Below are positions 45,212 to 56,834 of a stretch of DNA of 64,000 nucleotides, in pieces. The stretch's first letter is position 1, and the number at the start of each line of letters is the position of its first letter. Origin of the DNA: Halichondria panicea. Lineage: Eukaryota; Porifera; Demospongiae; Suberitida; Halichondriidae. The DNA lies in the NCBI RefSeq assembly GCF_963675165.1, contig NC_087377.1:12014632-12078631 (forward strand), given 5' to 3'. The notes beneath the pieces were generated by a model that saw only the letters and a program-made list of their open reading frames with translations, had not been told where the DNA came from and searched no databases. Made by a program: the position numbers and the translations under genes.

Positions 45212-47802
45212 ATGCAAGTACAGACAGTTCTTTTTATCAGCATCCAGCTGTTTTCTTTTGCTGCAGGTAAGTTATAATACATATACATACACGCATGTTC
45301 ACTGGAACACACATTTTTTTGCAGCCACTCTGACATCCACCCCCCCTGTGGCCTGTCCTAATGACACTGTCACTTTCACCTGCACTCTACCTGGTAGTGT
45401 CATACGATGGACGGCCATTCAAGGCCGAGTATCTTTGTTTAGCATATCATTGTCTACCAGCAACACTGGTGAGACACAAGGTAATCCAGCATTCCGTGGT
45501 GTTCTCACTGACTCCAGTGGAGGAATGCTCACTGCGACTCTCACCTCACTGTCTGAGGCCTCCATTGTGGAGGGTATTATGGTGGAGTGTGACGGAGTGA
45601 GCTCACAAGAGGGTCCTCTCACCATCACTGTGGCTGGTGAGTTCTTTGTTCGGAATATAACATTGTGGAACAAGTATCACTGATTATAATACACCCATAG
45701 ATCCACCCTCTCCTCCACTCAACCCACGAGTATCCTCCACTTTAAATCAACCCAGTTCCTCTAATATTTCTCTGAATTGGGACCCTCCCTCCTCTACTGG
45801 TGGTGTGTCCGTCATGTATGTCCTCACCATCTCCCCAACACCTCTCTCCGAGTCACCAGTCACCGTGGAGACAACCTCTGCACAGATCACTGTCCTATAT
45901 AACATTCCTTACAATGTAACCACCAGAGCTGTCAACTGTGCTGGAATGAGTCAAGAAAGTCTAATTGTGGATCTTAGTAAGCCATTCCATAATTATAACC
46001 CATGTATATATTGTACTCTTTCTCAGTTTTGTGCCCCACACTGTCTACTGCTGCTGGTGTGACCATCACCAACACACCTTCTGTCACTATTGGTGGATCC
46101 ATGCTCACCTTCACTTGCGGTGGACCCAATGAAGTGATAACCTCAACCTGTGGCAGTAGTGGGTGGTCTCCTGACCCTGGGACCTTCGACTGTGGCACCC
46201 CAGTTACAGGTATCATACATGGGCAATTAACTCTCTAAAAGGAATGTTGATCTCATGCATTAGATCCCCCAGTCACCTGTGGCTCTCCAGCTGCACCATC
46301 CAGAGGCAGTGTGGACATCAGTGGAGGGACACCACCCTTCTCACTGGATTCAGAGGTCACCTTCCACTGTGATGAGGGACTGTTCCCCCCTAATGTGAGG
46401 ACCAGCACATGCACTGATGTGGAGGGTAGGGGAGAGTGGGTGGAGAATCCTGGGAGCTTGGTGTGCAGGGAGAGGCCAGGTGAAATGTAGCTGTTTAGAA
46501 GCTTGTCAAAAAATAGTTTGTGTGACTGCATGTGTACAATTGTACCGCCTTTGTTCCACATTTCTTAGTATTCTGCAATATGGCAGGTCATTGGGTGCTC
46601 ATGTTGAGCTGATGAGATACAAAGATGTATACTCACAGTTATTTTCTGACCGTCCCTATATATAGTCAACTGCACTGCACCTGCTGAGCCGTGCAACGGT
46701 GCTATAGTGGACTATGAGAGGTTGAACGAGACAGTGTCGGAGGGAACAGTGCTGACTTACCGGTGTGACAATGGATTCTCACTGACTGGACCCAACACCA
46801 TCACTTGCACTAATGCTAGAGTCTGGAGTACTGAGCCTGAGGCAATCGTGTGTGTACTTATGACTGAAGGTGATAAGCTTTGTAATATTATTGTATACTA
46901 TCAAGGGCGTATACAGAGAAGAGGGCATGCAACTCGCCCCATTCTCAGAATCATCCGACTTCGTATTGAGCTATTTTTAGAACTGCCCACAAAAACGCCC
47001 ACGCGTAACCTTTGACCGCACAAGGTAAATCAAAGTATTTTTTATATCTGTGCCAGCTAGCTAGCTCGATTGCAGCATAGTAAAACTAGTTCTCAGCAGC
47101 AGTATGGCTTGTACTAGCAGTGTCAAAGGCAAAGGCAAACCATCCAACAGTTGCAACTCCAAGAAGATGAAACCTAGGTACAATAATCTGTCTTCCTGAG
47201 TCTCTGGTACTTCTTAACAATGCGCCCAGCACTCAACTTCATGCTCGAAGGGGTTGTCTTGGACCTGGCTGGACTAGGACTGGTCATGACACTTCTCTAA
47301 AATAATACTGCACTGTTAGCTAGCTAGCTAGGCAGCTCTGATGTACACGCCCATAATTATAACTCCGTAAACAACACCGCCCACTTGTTCACGTCCGTAT
47401 ACTGGATTCTATTTTTAGCATATCCGGTCTCTGATACGAAGTCGGATGAGTACGTAGGATACATAGTGAGTTGCATGCCCTCTTCTCTGTATACGCCCTT
47501 GATACTATCTACTATCTCATTTCACATGTACAGTTTCTACTATCGCTCCCTTGTTCTCCACTTCTGCAACTGTCGCTATCAGTGTGGTCATCACTTTCAT
47601 TGTCACTCTAGTCATTGGATTCCTCACTGGACTCCTAGTGATGCATCTTTTCTCTCGTAAGAAGGCAGTGTACTTCCCGGCAACTGAAGGACAAGCTAAC
47701 GCAGCGTCCACTGCACCAGTTGGTCCTGTTTATGAGGAGGTGTCACCCAAAGAGGACATTGAACTCAACACAAACCAGGCGTACGGACCATTAGGACTGT
47801 GA
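45212..47802 (+). CDS. Receptor H: Ig-FN3-CCP x3-TM with ITAM-like tail (type II)
   Basis: Exons 45212-45266, 45325-45636, 45701-45976, 46027-46209, 46264-46479, 46666-46869 and 47534-47802, all phase 1, give 504 residues. Signal peptide 1-18 (VLFISIQLFSFAA); Ig 19-122; FN3 123-214; CCP 215-275, 276-347 and 348-415; TM and tail 416-504. The tail reads YEEV, 13 residues, YGPLGL and stop. Exon sizes 312, 276, 183, 216 and 269 are identical to those of G, showing a close relationship. The Ig domain differs from G in the centre (WTAIQGRVSLFSISL against WDVIPLQGARFTISL) but not at its ends. The last intron carries a 600-base element with perfect terminal repeats. The frame is intact; function is inferred from the tail and domain set. 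Confidence 0.87.
46902..47501. mobile_element. 600-bp TIR element in last intron of receptor H
   Basis: Perfect inverted ends of about 34 bases, starting CAAGGGCGTATACAG, are flanked by the direct repeat ATACTAT (46895-46901 and 47502-47508). The inverted similarity continues inwards with gaps (CATCCGACTTCGTAT and its complement). No transposase is present. The 7-base duplication suggests a hAT- or Mutator-related transposase, not Tc1/mariner. The perfect ends point to recent insertion. Confidence 0.88.
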
Positions 47803-48815
47803 CAGTCGTTCACTCTTAATTTTAATACAATAAGTTAATTACGATCATTCTGGCATTTCGTTTGTTTATGGACCTATATTATATAGACTCGCTATAGTTT
47901 AATATATAATTAATGCCTAATGCTAATCATAGATTGTCTCATGCAATTACATTTATATATCCCTATAATTATACAGGTTATTTTTTGCTGTAAAACCTGT
48001 CGTTATTATAATGTGGTTTTTCTGACTTCCTCAATCAGACTGAAATAGAATAAAGTGGTGTGTTTCTTTATGCCTATGAACCAAAACTTGACAGTTATTA
48101 TAATAATATTATGCCTGGTGTGTGGTAGTATGTACATTACACCTAGCTTTCAGTATATTCTTTGCAACTTTCATTATTATGCATTGAGACAATGTAAACA
48201 ATACATATAGCACTGCATCTGTTCGCATAATTATTTAACAATTAAGGTACATTACTTATACAACAGTTACTGCATGTTACTGTTCTGTCAGACTTGTCCA
48301 GATTTCTAGCAAATATAAATCACAGTACATAAAGTATTTGTAAGAAAAACAATTATAGTAACGAGTGGTGTAAGCTGTGCTGTGCTAATGCCTCTCGCCA
48401 TGTTTTGCTTCGCTCAAAACGTATTAGAGGGTACACATATAATAAGAGGTATGTATTAGTATGCTATTCCAACACTTTCATTACAGTATTGATCTGCTGA
48501 CTCTCGTTAATCTTGGTACAGTGCAGCTTGGCCAGAATAGCAAGTTGGTTGAGGAAGCAACAGGGAGACTCGGGGAGTGGCTGAAGTGACTAAATGTTTA
48601 CATGCATAGGTAAGTCATTCTAAGCCTAAGCTGTGTTGTTCTATTCTCCTTCCGAGGATCTAAACTTTAAAGGATACTGAATTGCATTCATGACACTATC
48701 CAATCTAGATCTACCACAGAAACCAATATCAACATTGACAAGTTGACAGCACGCTCCCGACCACAAAAGCTGCTATTGACTCGACCACAACATTAACATG
48801 GTTGAATTTTAGATT
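47803..48815. other. Spacer between receptors H and I
   Basis: The 3' flank of H shares 48358-48425 with the flank of D (32220-32285). At 48490-48540 is a decayed TIR of the GACTCTCGTTAATC family, and at about 48637-48662 a scrap of the HEAT-like last exon. No gene is seen. Confidence 0.5.
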
Positions 48816-48818
48816 AAG

Positions 48819-50984
48819 ATGGCCTTGATACTTCAAAGCCTGTACAAAACGGCAAGTGCAAGTAAGAATACAGTGAGAAATATGAAAACATGCAGTTTAA
48901 TTAAATGCGTATGCAGATTCTGCTTTGATGTCTAGCGCTGGTGATGGCTTGGCCTGCCCCACTATCTCAGTGGTATTCACCTGCTCTGTTAATAGAAGTT
49001 CACTTTTATGGGAAGTGGATCCTCCACCTGGCGTGGTTACTGCGCAGTTGACACAAGTGGTGTCTTCTGCTACTACTGAGCTAGTACCTATAGGGGTAGA
49101 AGGTTTCATGTTTCAAGCAGCTAGAACTGAGTTTAGTAGTAATAGCCTCACCTCTACCCTCACCACAGTCACTGAGCTGTCCTTGCTGAACGGCACCGTT
49201 GTGCGTTGTATTGGACAAGCAACAGAATCCCTAACGATCATTGTTGGAGGTGAGACATATATAATTATATAATAGTTTTAATTGAGTACAACTGATCTCT
49301 TACAGAGCCACCCACTTCTCCATCAGCTCAAATGGTGGCTTCACAACAAAACCAAATCAGTTCCTCTATTATCACTCTGGAGTGGGACCCTCCCTCCTCT
49401 ACTGGTGGTGTGTCTGTCAGCTACGTCCTCACCATCTCCCCAACACCTCTCTCCGGGTCACCGACCACCTCAGCACAGATAACCGTCTCCTACAACACTC
49501 CCTACAATGTGACAATCAGAGCTGTCAACTGTGCAGGATCGAGCAGTGATGTGATGGTGAAAATTCCTTTTATTGGTTAGATATTACACGTACTAGCTTC
49601 ACTGTACATTTAATTTAATGCAGTTACCTGCCCTTCTAACCCACCACGCGAACAGAGTTACCATTGTTGGTGCTCCACCACTGCCTGCACTAGTAGGATC
49701 AACACTAAGCTTCACTTGCAATGGAGAGACGGTATCAGCAACCTGTGAGAGTAATGGACGATGGTCACCTGACCCCGCCACATACGCCTGTCTCTGAGGT
49801 ATAGGTATATTCACTGTCATGACTGTATACTATAATCTTTTCTCAGATCTCACCTGTGGCTCTCCTGCTGCACCATCCATGCAATGGCAGTGTGGATGTC
49901 AGTGGTGGGACACCACCCTTCTCACTGGGTTCAGAAGTCACCTATCACTCTGACGATGGACTGTTCCCCCTTGATGTGAGGACCAGCACGTGCACTAATG
50001 TGGGGGGTAGGGGAGAGTGGGTGGAGAATCCTGGGAGCTTGAATTGGTGTGCAAGGAGAGGCCAGGTGAGGCAGCCAATTCCATTTCTTGTTTTTAAACT
50101 TTACTTCTTTATATATGCAGCTAATTGCACAGTACCCAAGGAGTCCTCCAACGGAACTATAGTGAACTGTGAGAGGTTGAATAAGACAGTGTTGGAGGGA
50201 ACAGTGCTGACTTACCAGTGTGACAGTGGACTCTCACTGACTGGACCCAACACCATCACTTGCAATAATGCTGGAGTCTGGAGCACTGGGCTTGACACCA
50301 TCGTGTGTGTGTCACCAACTGAAGGTGAGGGTAATTAACCCGAGCCTCGTAGGCGAACATGGGTTTTAGAAATCTCTTGTTACCCGAGGCCGTGCCGCGG
50401 CCAGCGGGTATAGTAGTCAGTTGTCTGTTTACGTATTCTGAGTCTACTCACCTGGATATCGTAGTTGTTTTGGAAGGCTTCTTTGCTGACTCTCTTAGTT
50501 TTGCTGTAAATCATTATTCTGGTTGTCTTCTGCATGACTATAAATAGACCTTAATTCGTGAATTGCTGCAATAGGTTTCCATGATACATTAAATTCTGCG
50601 GTTTTCCCAGAGCCTGTCACATAATGACATAATTTGTATAACAACACAGTACTCTGGTTGTGATATACTAGTGCTCTATAGTTGTTATCCCTATGCCAAT
50701 CCTCCACAGCTCCGACTGTGACAGATGCTACCACCCTATCAACTGGTGTAACTCTTGCCATCGGTGTTACTATTACTTTCATCGCGTCTACTATCCTTGG
50801 ATTTCTCGCTGGACTCTTAGTGATGTATTCATTCACGCGTAAGAAGGCAGTGTACTACACAAGAAAAACAGCATTATCTGTTGTAGAACCTACTACACCA
50901 GTTGGTCCTGTTTATGAGGAGGTGTCACCCAAAGAGGAGATTGAGCTGAACACTAACCAGGCGTACGGACCATTAGGACGGTGA
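48819..50984 (+). pseudogene. Receptor I: type II ectodomain fused to type I tail, two broken CCP exons
   Basis: Exon equivalents are 48819-48861 (weak signal peptide MALILQSLYKTASA), 48917-49249 (Ig), 49306-49575 (FN3), 49624-49798 (CCP1), 49847-50065 (CCP2), 50121-50324 (CCP3) and 50710-50984 (TM and tail). CCP1 is one base out of frame (175 bases) and has TGA at its end. CCP2 has a four-base ATGC insertion and a five-base AATTG insertion, and one Cys is changed to Ser. All other exons are open. The TM exon (TTLSTGVTLAIG, YTRKTALSVVEP) is of A/C type, whereas the Ig, FN3 and CCP3 exons are of G/H type. The gene is therefore chimeric. Because CCP1 and CCP2 are both phase 1-1, skipping the two would leave an open frame of 374 residues (Ig-FN3-CCP-TM). 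That is a possible but unproven expressed form. Confidence 0.75.
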
Positions 50985-52060
50985 AACTTCGTGCTATTAA
51001 TACTATATATTATTATTATTTTCTAGCCAGTATTATGTAGCTAGTGTTTCATCTATAGATTAATAATGATTTGTTTGACAATAATAATTATAGCACATTC
51101 ATTAATAATCAACAAAGAAACGAGTACACATTATTCAGTTACTGTTCTGTCAACCTATATACAGTGAAAAGGAAGTGCATCAGTACATAAGAAAAATAAG
51201 CAATTGCAATGTACTTGTATAAGCTACACACATGTAGACAGTCTGCCATTACGCAAAGATTCACGTTGGATGGTGTTGTTACAGGGTGAGACAGCTAGTC
51301 CACTCCAGCAGGCTGTACCAGGCATTGTCACTGCTCTGTATAGGCACTCCTGCATGGTATAGGTGTGTGTGTGTGTGAGGGGGGAGGGAGACATGTAAAC
51401 TAGAGCATTGAAGTGCAAACCCTCGGTTGGTAACATGATTATAAAGAAACCAGAAGAGTGGTATAATGCAGTGCATGTAGTAATGTATGTCTAGCAACTC
51501 AGGAGCAATAAAACAAACCAGACTGGCCGGAGGCATGCATGCTGAAACATTTGAGAACAGAGTTTTAGTGGTACATAAGATATGCACTGTGGACTAGGTC
51601 CTAGTCTAGAATCACAGTAAAGAAGCCTGGAGTCTTAGAGAAGTATGGCTGCTGGAGTAGGATCCCCATGCAGAGTCAGCTAACAGAGAATCAACAAACC
51701 AGTCACAGTTTTAGCTTTCTATTGTAGTGACCCTTTTCCACTGTTCCTGGTACAGGATCACTTCAGCTGTAAATACGTAGGGTATCTCGAAAAAAGGCCG
51801 CATGCAGTTAGCTAGTTGCAACGCGCAAGTTCAAGCTTCTCGCTTTTATTCTACAACAAAACTGTAACATCGAAATCTTCCACTATTAACTTCTGTGTGG
51901 AGGCTATCCATGCTGTAGACACAGTGCTATGGCATCTAGGTGAGTAGACTCACATATTACAGACAAACAGACAAAGAAACCAACGTACTACTATACCTAT
52001 GGCTGCCCACGCGCACCTCGGGTAATAAGTAGAGTATGCAGATCTACAATGTACATTATC
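50985..52060. other. Spacer after receptor I with HEAT-like exon relic
   Basis: At 51250-51340 is a degraded minus-strand copy of the RGRIEQ exon. The part 51410-51780 matches 32870-33240 (TGCACTGTGGACTAG, GAAGCCTGGAGTCTT). No functional gene is seen. Confidence 0.45.
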
Positions 52061-52062
52061 AA

Positions 52063-52281
52063 TACGGTATAGCGGGTATATTTCGAGGGTATAAATTTTT
52101 GCGGATATGCCTTTAGAAAGATTTTTGCGGATTTAATTTTCGTGGAATAGCGCATTTTTTGCAGCATGCACGCCTGCATGCAATATTAAATTCACGGTTA
52201 TAAACGTTTGCGGTTCATGCCTAATCCGCGGCGAAAACCACGAACATTTTTATACCCTCGAAATATACCCTCTATACGGTT
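52063..52281. mobile_element. MITE with ACGGTATAGCGGGTATATTT ends
   Basis: The left end pairs with the right end (AAATATACCCTCTATACGGT), and the interior has face-to-face AATTTTCGTGG and CACGAA words. Partial relatives are at 30220-30310 and 33500-33656. No coding capacity. Confidence 0.75.
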
Positions 52282-52364
52282 TGAAATAGTTGTAGGAAAC
52301 AAGGAGGACACAAAGTGTTTTGGAGCATAATTATGGCTTCTACACATTCCTAACAACTTACCAG

Positions 52365-53440
52365 GATAGAGTTCAGGAACAGCTCGAGGTGTCTCTTGAA
52401 CACTCTCTTACCCAGCGACTTGGCAAACACTGGCAACTGTGGACAGAGATCGAGAGAGAAAGTGTTAGAGCAACATTGAACACATGCACTCAAGATACCA
52501 TATAGTCACAACACATAATACAACACAAATACTGTACAAGCATTACATGTTCTGTGGAATGCACTTCTTACAGTGTCAACTTTTGAGGACATTAATCTGT
52601 TTTAGCGAAGAACTGGTGTCTAAGAAATTTCAACCCATACACTATCCCTAAAGAAACTGGAGAGCTACTTTCATATATCTTACTCATCTCACCAGTTTGA
52701 GCAGTGTCTCCAGGAGGTTGATGTGTTGAGGGTAGTGTCTGTGTTATAGTGTCTCAGCACAGAGGGGGAGGAGGGACGACACTCGGTCACCACACCCACT
52801 CACACCACTCAGCTCTCCAAGCACAATAATGAAACTGGAGAGGGGGGTACAAGATTAGTAAAACTGCCTCAATTTACATCACACAACACATTCACAAGCT
52901 GTACTCAACCCTTGGATCCACTAGCTAGTGACCACCACATTTATACCACATGCACATGTACAAAGTACCTTATCAAACACATCTTTGTACATGATCAGTA
53001 CACCTAATCTACACAACATCAACATACCTTTATCCCATACCCCACTACACCCTCAATCACATAGCATATCCACACACATCTCACACCCTCACCCCTCATT
53101 TTTCTCCCACAGCTCTCCCGGCTTGTGATAGTGTGAGTCCATACATCCTCCCTTCCTCATTTTGGGGGCCAGTGAACCACACCAGTACATCTGCTGGTCT
53201 GGGTTGTCATAAATACGATGCACCACGCCAAATACAGCCGGTCCAGGATCAATATCAGAGGAGCTGAGGAATGGGGAGGAAGAACAGTAATTGAATTGCT
53301 TCTAATCCCAAAATGTATACTGACTATAATTATACATACTCACTAGCCTCAGGAGTTCCTTTGCCATGCAGTTGATCCTATCTTACATGGTCTGCCAGCT
53401 CCTCTAGGTTAATTAATTGGTCTTCCAGAGTAATTAACTC
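52365..53440 (-). pseudogene. HEAT-like gene fragment, four exon relics
   Basis: Minus-strand order: 53340-53440 (WRELADHL exon, damaged), 53125-53275 (CGSLAPKM exon), 52690-52760 (HINLLETLLKL), 52365-52440 (LPVFAKSLGKRVFKRH). This is the clearest evidence for exon order in the 3' half of the gene. Confidence 0.5.
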
Positions 53441-53869
53441 TTCATCATCCATTAATAGTCAATCAAGCAGCTGCAATGAGACAAAACAGGTGGTAAAGAT
53501 CCACTACACAATAAACATCAAGTGAGACAGGGATTTAGCTCTGATAAAGGGTCATGCAATCTATAACCATTATTTGGTGGACATAAATGATAAAGGGTCA
53601 TGCAATGTACATAATCATTACTGGTTGGCTGGTCTCTGGGAGGAACTCCCTCATAACCATGGAGGCTGACATACACAAAATATGCTCATGTAAATTGTAT
53701 CTAGAAAGTGAAAGCACTAGCGAATGCAGTGATGTCATTGTAATGACGTAATAAAACGTCTCATATTTCACATGGAGGCTAGGTATCACTGGTCAACTAT
53801 AGACATGGTTCAAACACACTAATAGACAACACTTCATGGCAATTGGTAGAAGAGCTTCCTCCCCTCTAC

Positions 53870-54190
53870 GAGTTTTGCATGTATCTGGTGTTCCTCAAGT
53901 TAAGGAAGCATCTTGGGGCCTATGCTTTTCTTAGTCTATATCAATGATCTACCAGAAAAATTAACTTTGAAACTTGTGCAGATGATGCCAAACTAGTTGC
54001 CCCCAATAACGTCTTGCAGTGATCATACAATTATACTATTTTCGTTTATCTATGGTCCGTCCAACGAAGGGCAACCAAGTTTATCCTAGGAGGCTACACC
54101 AGAACAACAGACTACAAAACTCGCCTCACTAAACTCAATATGCTCAATGGTTTGAGCTCCAAGACATTAGTGAAGTGTCTTAAATATACC
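53870..54190 (+). mobile_element. LINE reverse-transcriptase fragment, frameshifted
   Basis: Three pieces in different frames match the non-LTR RT core in order: SGVPQ followed by ILGPMLFLVYINDLPEKL; CADDAKLVAP (catalytic ADD box); and RRATKFILGGYTR with LTKLNML. Frameshifts and missing residues between them mean the element is dead. Confidence 0.8.
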
Positions 54191-55070
54191 CGCCAGATAA
54201 TGTAGAGCTGAGTACACATCTATGTACTCACCTCCAATCTAGCTCGTAGCTGGTCAAGACCAATTGAATCAAATGAAACCACATACAGCCAGTTAGGTTC
54301 CATAATACAGTCAAAAGTTTCTTAATAGGTATGTGTAGTGTAAGTTGTTTTCGCGTTAGAATAATGAGCACGTCTTTTCTCCACATACAAAAACAATTAT
54401 GAGCAAACAAGTAACAATCTTGACAACATCAACAAATATATAGTAAATTATCAGTACAGACACTAATCATGTGCAGTGCTGTTAGTCAGGAGACTCTATG
54501 ATGAGGAATTGGTCAGTTTAGAGGATATACCATCTTTGACCAGCCAAGTCTATGAGCTACTGAAGGTACACGTAATGAAACCACTCAAAGTAGGCAATGA
54601 AAAAGCAAATCTAAAAATTGAAAGATCCACTCACCACTTTTGGTAAAGACTTTAAGGGTGGACAAGTAATAACAAAAAACAGATGGTAAAGATCTGCTAG
54701 AGACGATAAGCATTAACAATGATGACGCATGTCCAGCCTCCTCTGTATTTCAGTGAAGCACTGGTGTCTAAGAAATTTCAAACCATACACTAGCTAGCTA
54801 TCAATCACTAAAGCAACTGGAGAGCTACTTTCATATCTTGCCTCAATTTACACATTCACAAGCTGTACTCAACACTTAGACACTTGGATCCTTGTGTATA
54901 CCACATGCATATCTACAAAAGTAAGTGACCCCTTATATATCACACACATGATCAGTACACCTAATCTACAACATCAACATACCTTTATCCCATACCCCAC
55001 TACACCCTCAATCATATAGCATATCCACACACATCTCACACCCTCACTCTTCACTCTTCTCCCACAGCTC
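54191..55070. other. Gene-free stretch
   Basis: Intron-like sequence of the HEAT-like gene copies; 54235-54430 matches 58080-58200 and 54480-54700 matches 58290-58500. No coding exon is supported. Confidence 0.4.
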
Positions 55071-55074
55071 TCCC

Positions 55075-55225
55075 AGCTTGTGATAGTGTGAGTCCATACA
55101 TCCTCCCCTCCTCATTTTTGGGGCCAGTGAACCACACGAGTACATCTGCTGGTCTGGGTTGTCATGGACACGATGCACCATCTCAAATACACCCGGTCCA
55201 GGATCAATACCAGAGGAGCTGAGGA
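55075..55225 (-). pseudogene. HEAT-like gene exon, best CGSLAPKM copy
   Basis: After a TCCTTCCTCAG acceptor the minus strand stays open for about 60 residues (SSGIDPGPG, then DNPDQQMYSCGSLAPKM, then GGCMDSHYHK) up to a stop. It is the most intact of five copies and confirms that the minus strand codes. The rest of this gene copy is not found nearby. Confidence 0.5.
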
Positions 55226-55229
55226 AGGA

Positions 55230-56830
55230 GGGGGAAGAACAAATATAATTTATTTAATTTGCTTCTTATCAAAGTGTATTGCATCTTTTAAACAGCTGGT
55301 TCAGGTAGTAAAACAGTCGAAAGAGCTTTAAGCGCTCAATGTACAACAGTATTGATTACGAAGCAGCAGCTTACAAGGTTAGAGAAAGAGATAGATAAAC
55401 TTTGAGTGCTGTAGAAGTGAAGTAAAGATAGAGATAATGTAGTGGTCACCCATGCATGGTACTGTATTACTAGAATATTTTGCTGGTGAAAACCCTTTGC
55501 GAATGAGCCAAATCAGCAGAAAATTTGACCCTAACTATTGCGTTCTGGCAAGGATTGTGTGTATTTATTTAGGTTTTGCGGATTTATTGTTGCGGATTGA
55601 TCAACCATCGCAAAGTTCGCAAATGTTTGATGCATGCTTGCAAAACATTCTAGCATATAATACGGTAGTTAGTGGTCACCCACAACTTGGTGATATGTTA
55701 CAGAACACAAAACTTTTGGAATTAAGGTGATACACTTCATACTAGCTAAACTGTAACAGGTTTGCAAAATACAACCACAACCAGTTAGGTCCCATAATAC
55801 AGTGTAGCTAGTATCTTTAAACCTCTGCAGTGCACTACAGAGGACCACTTTATATTGGAAACAATAGGCCTTGCTCTAAGAAAGCCCCAGGAGGTGTCAC
55901 ACCCTTTTTCGACATGGCTAATTTATTAAATGGCTGATCCAAGTGAATTGAGGCGTCAGATTGAAGCTGACTATGAAGATCAGAGTGGATTTTGAATAGC
56001 AAAGTTTGCTAACAAATCCTTAGGGAAAGCTGAAGTTATCAACAATAATCTGTGTCCGGCACAATGCTGTGTTTGTGTGTATATAGGGGTTGGTATAGAT
56101 TATATGCTCGAGATATTTCCTATTATGCTATTCTTTTATGCTCAAGTTATTTAAACAACCTTTTCAAATCGCCTATTATTCCCACATTATTCCTCTAAAA
56201 CACAACATGCCATTGACCCCATATCATGTCGTCGCACAAGTAACATCAAACTATAATTTCATGGCCACATGACTCAATCTATAGCGTGAAGTCGGTTACT
56301 GCAAATAGCCACTTAGTTGGAGTAGTTCTGGTTTGCAATGAGGTTAACCATGCATGCATGATAAGATAATCATAACTGCATGGGGATTCTGGGCTAGCTA
56401 TCTGGATTGTTGTGCTTTCACTATTGCTTGTGGGTGCATGGTTTTTTATACCTGTAATTATAGCTTATACACAAATTCAATGTCATAGGTGACAACTGTC
56501 TTGGGATTTGGAGGCTCTGTCCTGTGTCCCGTCCGGAAATTGCTATTATTTTACCTGAAATGTCCCGGATTTTTAAGGTTGCTGCTCCTGAGCTGGGATA
56601 ATAAAGTCCAAAAATACTGTGGCTTGAAAGTTAAAGAACAGAATTCAGTTTCTTGTACTATGCTGTCATCTATCGCCGCTACGATTAAACATTGCTCTGT
56701 GGTGGAGGGGGGTACATGTAATTAACTGGAGCTCTTTTGTGTACCTACTTTAATGGTAAAGGACATGCACGTTGGAGCAAACCCACATGTATATATGATA
56801 TTTGTAAAGATAAATAATGACTTCTACTTC
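55230..56830. other. Gene-free stretch
   Basis: The part 55260-55440 and 55670-55810 repeats 15190-15410 and 15430-15540. The remainder shows no domain or repeat; open frames at 55452-55730 and 56489-56725 have no supporting splice or domain evidence. Confidence 0.45.
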
Positions 56831-56834
56831 TCCT

